A stretch of DNA of 64,000 nt, from positions 1,612,001 to 1,676,000 of the forward strand of contig NZ_CP032317.1 of assembly GCF_003574965.1 (NCBI RefSeq). Reading direction: 5' to 3'. How positions within the stretch are numbered: the first letter of the stretch is position 1; every line of letters starts with the position of its first letter. This stretch comes from Hymenobacter oligotrophus (GTDB lineage: Bacteria > Bacteroidota > Bacteroidia > Cytophagales > Hymenobacteraceae). Shown here piece by piece: positions 61,018 to 64,000 of the stretch. The notes under the pieces were generated by a model. It saw only the letters and a list, made by a program, of their open reading frames with translations. It was not told the DNA's origin and searched no databases. A program made the position numbers and the translations under genes.

Positions 61018-62239
61018 TTTCGCCCGGGCTGCCATCGTCATTCGGGGCCGCGGCAGCGTTTCGACCCTAGGTACCGCGGCGGGTGCTCCTCCCCCAGCAG
61101 CTTCGCCGTTTGCCACGCGCGCCCTAGGTGCCCAGCAAGTGCCCGTCGGCGGCCTGCCAGCGGCCGAAGAGCACCAGCTGCAAACCCTCCGCCGCCAGCA
61201 CCCCGCCTACCGCCAACTCGACCGTACCGTGTTGCTTGGGCTACTAGCCGCTCGCGCCGCCCGCGCGCAAGCGGGTTGGCTTTCGGCTGATGAAGCGTCC
61301 GGCGAGGCACCGGCTCCTCAACTCACGGTAAGCATTGGCTCGTCGCGCGGTGCTACGGCGCGGTTCGAGGATTTCCACAGCAGCTACTTAGCCGAAGGCA
61401 ACGTACCCGCAGCTGCTTCGCCTCTTACCACCTTGGGCAACGTAGCCAGCTGGGTAGCTTTTGACGCCGGCAGCCAAGGCGCAACCCTCAGCCACTCCAG
61501 CACTTGCAGCAGCGCGTTTCAGGCTTTGGGCAACGCCGTGGCGTGGTTGCGGGCGGGCATGGCGCAGCGGTTTTTGGCCGGCGGCACCGAGGCCCCGCTT
61601 ACCGACTTCACGCTGGCCCAAATGCAGGCCCTAGGTATCTACTCGCACTTTGCGGCCGAGCAGTGGCCTTGCCGCCCGGGCGCCGGCGGCCCCAACACGT
61701 TTGTGCTGGGCGAAGGCGCCGCCGTGTTCGCGCTCGAACGCCTCACCCCCGAAGCCCTGCAGGCCGAACGCGCCCAGCACCCCACCGCGCCTTTTCTTTT
61801 GCTCGAAGGCGTTGGTTTTGGTTTCGAAGCCATACCCAGCAAAACCGGCCTTTCGCCCGATGGGCAGCACTTCCAGCGCGCCATGCGCGAGGCCCTGCAG
61901 CAAGCCCGCCGTCAACCTTCGGAGGTAGATGCCCTGGTGCTGCACAGCCCCGGCACCGCCGCCGGCGACGCGGCCGAGCGCCGGGCAGTGCAAGCCGTAT
62001 TTGGCCAGCAATTGCCCGCTTGCACCTCCAACAAATGGCTCGTGGGCCATACCCTAGGTGCCTCGGCAGCGCTCAGCCTGAACTATGCCTGCGAGTTGCT
62101 GCTGGGTGCTACTCCGGCGGCGTTGCCCTTTGCATCCTGGCTCAACGAGCACCCCGTACGGCAGCCCTTGCGCCGCATTATGGTAAATGCAGCGGGCTTT
62201 GGCGGCAACGCAGCCAGCGCCATCGTAGCCCTGGCCTGA
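61010..62239 (+). CDS. Beta-ketoacyl synthase-like protein in the biotin operon
   Basis: A 409-residue thiolase-fold condensing enzyme. The catalytic triad is complete: Cys166 in SSTCSSAFQAL, His312 in LHSPGTAAGD and His347 in NKWLVGHTLGAS, spaced as in FabF/FabB (Cys163, His303, His340 in E. coli FabF). The oxyanion and acyl-binding neighbourhoods differ from FabF, so the substrate is uncertain. It overlaps bioA by 8 bases and is surely cotranscribed. A role in making or extending the pimeloyl chain is inferred; bioC, bioH and bioZ are absent from the window. Confidence 0.9.
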   Translation: MTDFARAAIVIRGRGSVSTLGTAAGAPPPAASPFATRALGAQQVPVGGLPAAEEHQLQTLRRQHPAYRQLDRTVLLGLLAARAARAQAGWLSADEASGEAPAPQLTVSIGSSRGATARFEDFHSSYLAEGNVPAAASPLTTLGNVASWVAFDAGSQGATLSHSSTCSSAFQALGNAVAWLRAGMAQRFLAGGTEAPLTDFTLAQMQALGIYSHFAAEQWPCRPGAGGPNTFVLGEGAAVFALERLTPEALQAERAQHPTAPFLLLEGVGFGFEAIPSKTGLSPDGQHFQRAMREALQQARRQPSEVDALVLHSPGTAAGDAAERRAVQAVFGQQLPACTSNKWLVGHTLGASAALSLNYACELLLGATPAALPFASWLNEHPVRQPLRRIMVNAAGFGGNAASAIVALA

Positions 62240-62602
62240 AACACCGCTGCGTCCTAGGTGCCTGCCAGCTTTTTTCGCCCGGGCACCTAGGGCGTGGCGG
62301 CGCAGGCGTAAGCCGCAGCCGCCGCAATCCTTGCAGATGTTGCTGACGCCTGGCTCGCCCTCTCCATCGGGACATGCGCATCGAGCATTTCTTCGGAGGC
62401 CGTGCTCCGGAGGGGCCCCGTGAGGCCCCAATCGTTGCTGACGACCGCGCCGGCTTGGCTCCTCCTCTCCACCGGAGAGGGGGCCGGGGGGGTGAGGCCA
62501 TCGGGGGCCGGGGCATGAGGCCCCCGACTTTAACCGCACCCAGCGCGAAACTTTCCGACGGGCGCCGTAAGTTAGGCTCGCCAATTTCCCCAACGCCCCG
62601 CC
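62240..62602. other. 363-bp region before the M28 peptidase gene
   Basis: Holds the CCTAGG-arm hairpin, GC-rich imperfect inverted repeats, and the reversed repeat of CCCCCCGGCCCCCTCTCC type (about 62475-62492). A TAAGTTAG box near 62570 may be the peptidase promoter. No gene supported. Confidence 0.6.
62253..62291. terminator. Hairpin with CCTAGGTGCC/GGCACCTAGG arms after the ketoacyl synthase gene
   Basis: 10-bp arms 62253-62262 and 62282-62291 are exact inverses; a T run lies in the loop. It may be a terminator or a site-specific signal. Confidence 0.5.
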
Positions 62603-63961
62603 ATGAAATTTCCGCTGCTCGCATCTGCTGCATTCCTGTTCCCGTTAGCCCTTTTCGCGCAAGCGCCCACCGCTCCGCCCACCGACGCCGAAATCCAGAA
62701 GATGATAGCCGAAATTTCGGCCGACCGCCTCAAAGACGACGTGTATAAAATGGTGTCGTTTGGCACGCGCCACACCCTCTCCGATACCAAAAGCAAAAAG
62801 CGCGGTATCGGCGCCGCCCGGCGTTGGGTGGAAGAGGAGTTTCGGAAGTACAGCAAAGCCAGCGGCGGCCGCCTGAAGGTGGAGCAAGACACCTTTACGG
62901 TAAAGCCCGACGGCCGCCGCGTGGATGTGAAAACCGTAATGGCCAACGTAATGGCCACCTTGCCCGGCACCGACCCCAACGACAACCGCGTGTTCATCGT
63001 GAGCGGCCACCTCGACTCGCGCGTGACCGACGTGATGAACCGCACCGCCGATGCGCCCGGCGCCAACGACGACGCCTCGGGCGTAGCCGTGGTAATGGAA
63101 ATGGCCCGCGTAATGGCCAGCCGCAAATTCCCGTGCACGCTCATTTTCGTGGCCGTGCAAGGCGAAGAGCAAAGCCTGATTGGCTCGGGCTACCTGGCCC
63201 GCAAAGCCAAGGCCAACAACTGGAACATCGTGGGCATGCTCAACAACGACATCGTGGGCAACTCGCACGGCCACGACCCCGACCTGCACCAGCCCAACCT
63301 CGTGCGCGTGTTTAGCGAAGGCGTACCCGCCAACGAAACGCCCGAGCAGGCCCAGCTGCGCCGCCAGCTTTCTGCCGAAAACGACTCACCCTCGCGCCAG
63401 TTGGCCCGCTACGCCAAGCAAACCGGCGAGCAGTACGTAGCCGGCCACACCGTAGCCCTGGAGTACCGCCCCGACCGCTTCCTGCGCGGCGGCGACCACA
63501 CGCCCTTCAACCAGCAAGGCTACGCCGCGGTGCGCTTCTCCGAGATGAACGAGGACTTTACGCACCAGCACCAGGACCTGCGCACCGAAAACGGCCGCCA
63601 GTACGGCGACCTGCCCGAGTTTGTGGACTACGAATACCTGCGCAAGAACACTGGCGTAAACCTCGCCACCATGGCTAGCCTGGCCCTTGCCCCTGCCGCG
63701 CCGCAAAACGTAGGCGTGCTCACGGCCAACTTAACCAACCGTACCGAGCTGAAGTGGGACGCTCCCACTACCGGCCGCAAGCCCGCTGGTTACGTGGTGC
63801 TGATGCGCGAAACCTCGTCGCCGGTATGGCAGCAGCGGTTCCCCGTGCAAGGCACCACCGCCGACCTGCCTCACAGCAAGGATAACTTCATCTTCGGTGT
63901 GGCCTCAGTGGATGAGAGTGGCCATGAGAGCCTGCCGGTAATCCCGAAGCCGGTGCGGTAA
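62603..63961 (+). CDS. Secreted M28-family zinc peptidase
   Basis: 452 residues. A signal peptide (1-20, LFAQ) is followed by an M28 aminopeptidase-type domain with metal-ligand and catalytic residues His136 (GHLDS), Asp156 (GANDDASG), Glu188 or Glu189 (GEEQSL) and Asp216 (NNDIVGN). A C-terminal beta-sandwich (about 375-450), FN3-like, follows. It probably removes N-terminal residues from peptides outside the cytoplasm. Start ATG 62603 after an AT-rich repeat region. Confidence 0.93.
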   Translation: MKFPLLASAAFLFPLALFAQAPTAPPTDAEIQKMIAEISADRLKDDVYKMVSFGTRHTLSDTKSKKRGIGAARRWVEEEFRKYSKASGGRLKVEQDTFTVKPDGRRVDVKTVMANVMATLPGTDPNDNRVFIVSGHLDSRVTDVMNRTADAPGANDDASGVAVVMEMARVMASRKFPCTLIFVAVQGEEQSLIGSGYLARKAKANNWNIVGMLNNDIVGNSHGHDPDLHQPNLVRVFSEGVPANETPEQAQLRRQLSAENDSPSRQLARYAKQTGEQYVAGHTVALEYRPDRFLRGGDHTPFNQQGYAAVRFSEMNEDFTHQHQDLRTENGRQYGDLPEFVDYEYLRKNTGVNLATMASLALAPAAPQNVGVLTANLTNRTELKWDAPTTGRKPAGYVVLMRETSSPVWQQRFPVQGTTADLPHSKDNFIFGVASVDESGHESLPVIPKPVR

Positions 63962-63971
63962 CCCACGCCCG

Positions 63972-64000
63972 TCATCCTGAGCAAAGCGAAGGACCTTACC
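63972..64000 (+). repeat. REP-like repeat, copy at the right edge
   Basis: A further TCATCCTGAG...GAAGGACCTTA copy, shortened in its middle and truncated by the window edge. Confidence 0.7.

Noticed and set aside
1-64000. tRNA, rRNA, CRISPR and insertion-sequence search by eye
   Set aside because: No cloverleaf-like sequence, array of spaced direct repeats or transposase was found. A tRNAscan or HMM search could still find one.

Overview
The window is a GC-rich chromosomal segment from a Bacteroidota bacterium, most likely Hymenobacter or a close relative (Hymenobacteraceae). Supporting signs are promoters of the Bacteroidota TAnnTTTG type, several apparently leaderless mRNAs, typical Bacteroidota protein families (MQO, CtlX, LytTR/His_kinase pairs, sigma/outer-membrane-barrel anti-sigma pairs, DUF4097-like proteins) and high Ala/Pro/Gly content. 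I see no rRNA, tRNA, CRISPR array, prophage or insertion sequence with a transposase. It reads as core and light-accessory chromosome.

Layout. 1-6 kb: surface polysaccharide genes (deacetylase fragment, GT4 glycosyltransferase, Wzx-like flippase, Wzz-like chain-length protein, O-antigen ligase/polymerase). 6-11 kb: GAF-SpoIIE phosphatase, an orphan DppC-type permease with a small winged-helix-like partner, and a GT2 glycosyltransferase with an LPG-synthase-type membrane protein. 11-14 kb: ruvC, a PhzF-family enzyme and an EamA transporter. 14-17 kb: ECF sigma factor, anti-sigma/outer-membrane-barrel fusion and lipoprotein, in one operon. 17-31 kb: hutI, small proteins, spore-photoproduct-lyase homologue, RNA ligase/phosphodiesterase, pncA, MscS channel, mqo, BLUF photoreceptor, ctlX and two methyltransferases. 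31-46 kb: beta-propeller and SH3 envelope proteins, a DUF5872/DUF3140 pair, short-chain dehydrogenases, cold-shock protein, hutU, two tandem Thr/Gly-rich lipoproteins, a metallo-beta-lactamase-fold protein and a DUF4097-like protein. 46-55 kb: tlpA-like/histidine kinase/LytTR regulator operon, hutG, yebC, a class C beta-lactamase-like hydrolase, a proline-iminopeptidase-like lipoprotein and rluF. 56-62 kb: the biotin locus bioB-bioF-bioD-bioA followed by a ketoacyl-synthase-like gene. 62-64 kb: a secreted M28 peptidase.

How genes work together. hutU, hutI and hutG would convert urocanate to glutamate and formamide, but they sit about 10-23 kb apart, all on the minus strand, and hutH is not here. 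BioF, BioA, BioD and BioB cover pimeloyl-thioester to biotin. The overlapping ketoacyl synthase is a candidate for supplying or modifying the pimeloyl precursor. Pyrimidine-dimer photochemistry (SPL homologue) and BLUF light sensing suggest a light- or UV-exposed lifestyle.

Most unusual signals. (1) The palindrome CCTAGG, usually with extended arms GGCACCTAGG/CCTAGGTGCC, occurs about 100 times by eye in genes, terminators and intergenic DNA, although CTAG is normally rare in bacteria. (2) Two different long palindromic elements lie between the bio genes. (3) A ketoacyl synthase with a complete Cys-His-His triad is coupled to bioA. (4) A single-membrane-span anti-sigma-like protein is fused through a long basic linker to an outer-membrane barrel. 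(5) TAnnTTTG-type boxes end 4-6 nt before the start codon of several genes, implying leaderless mRNAs.
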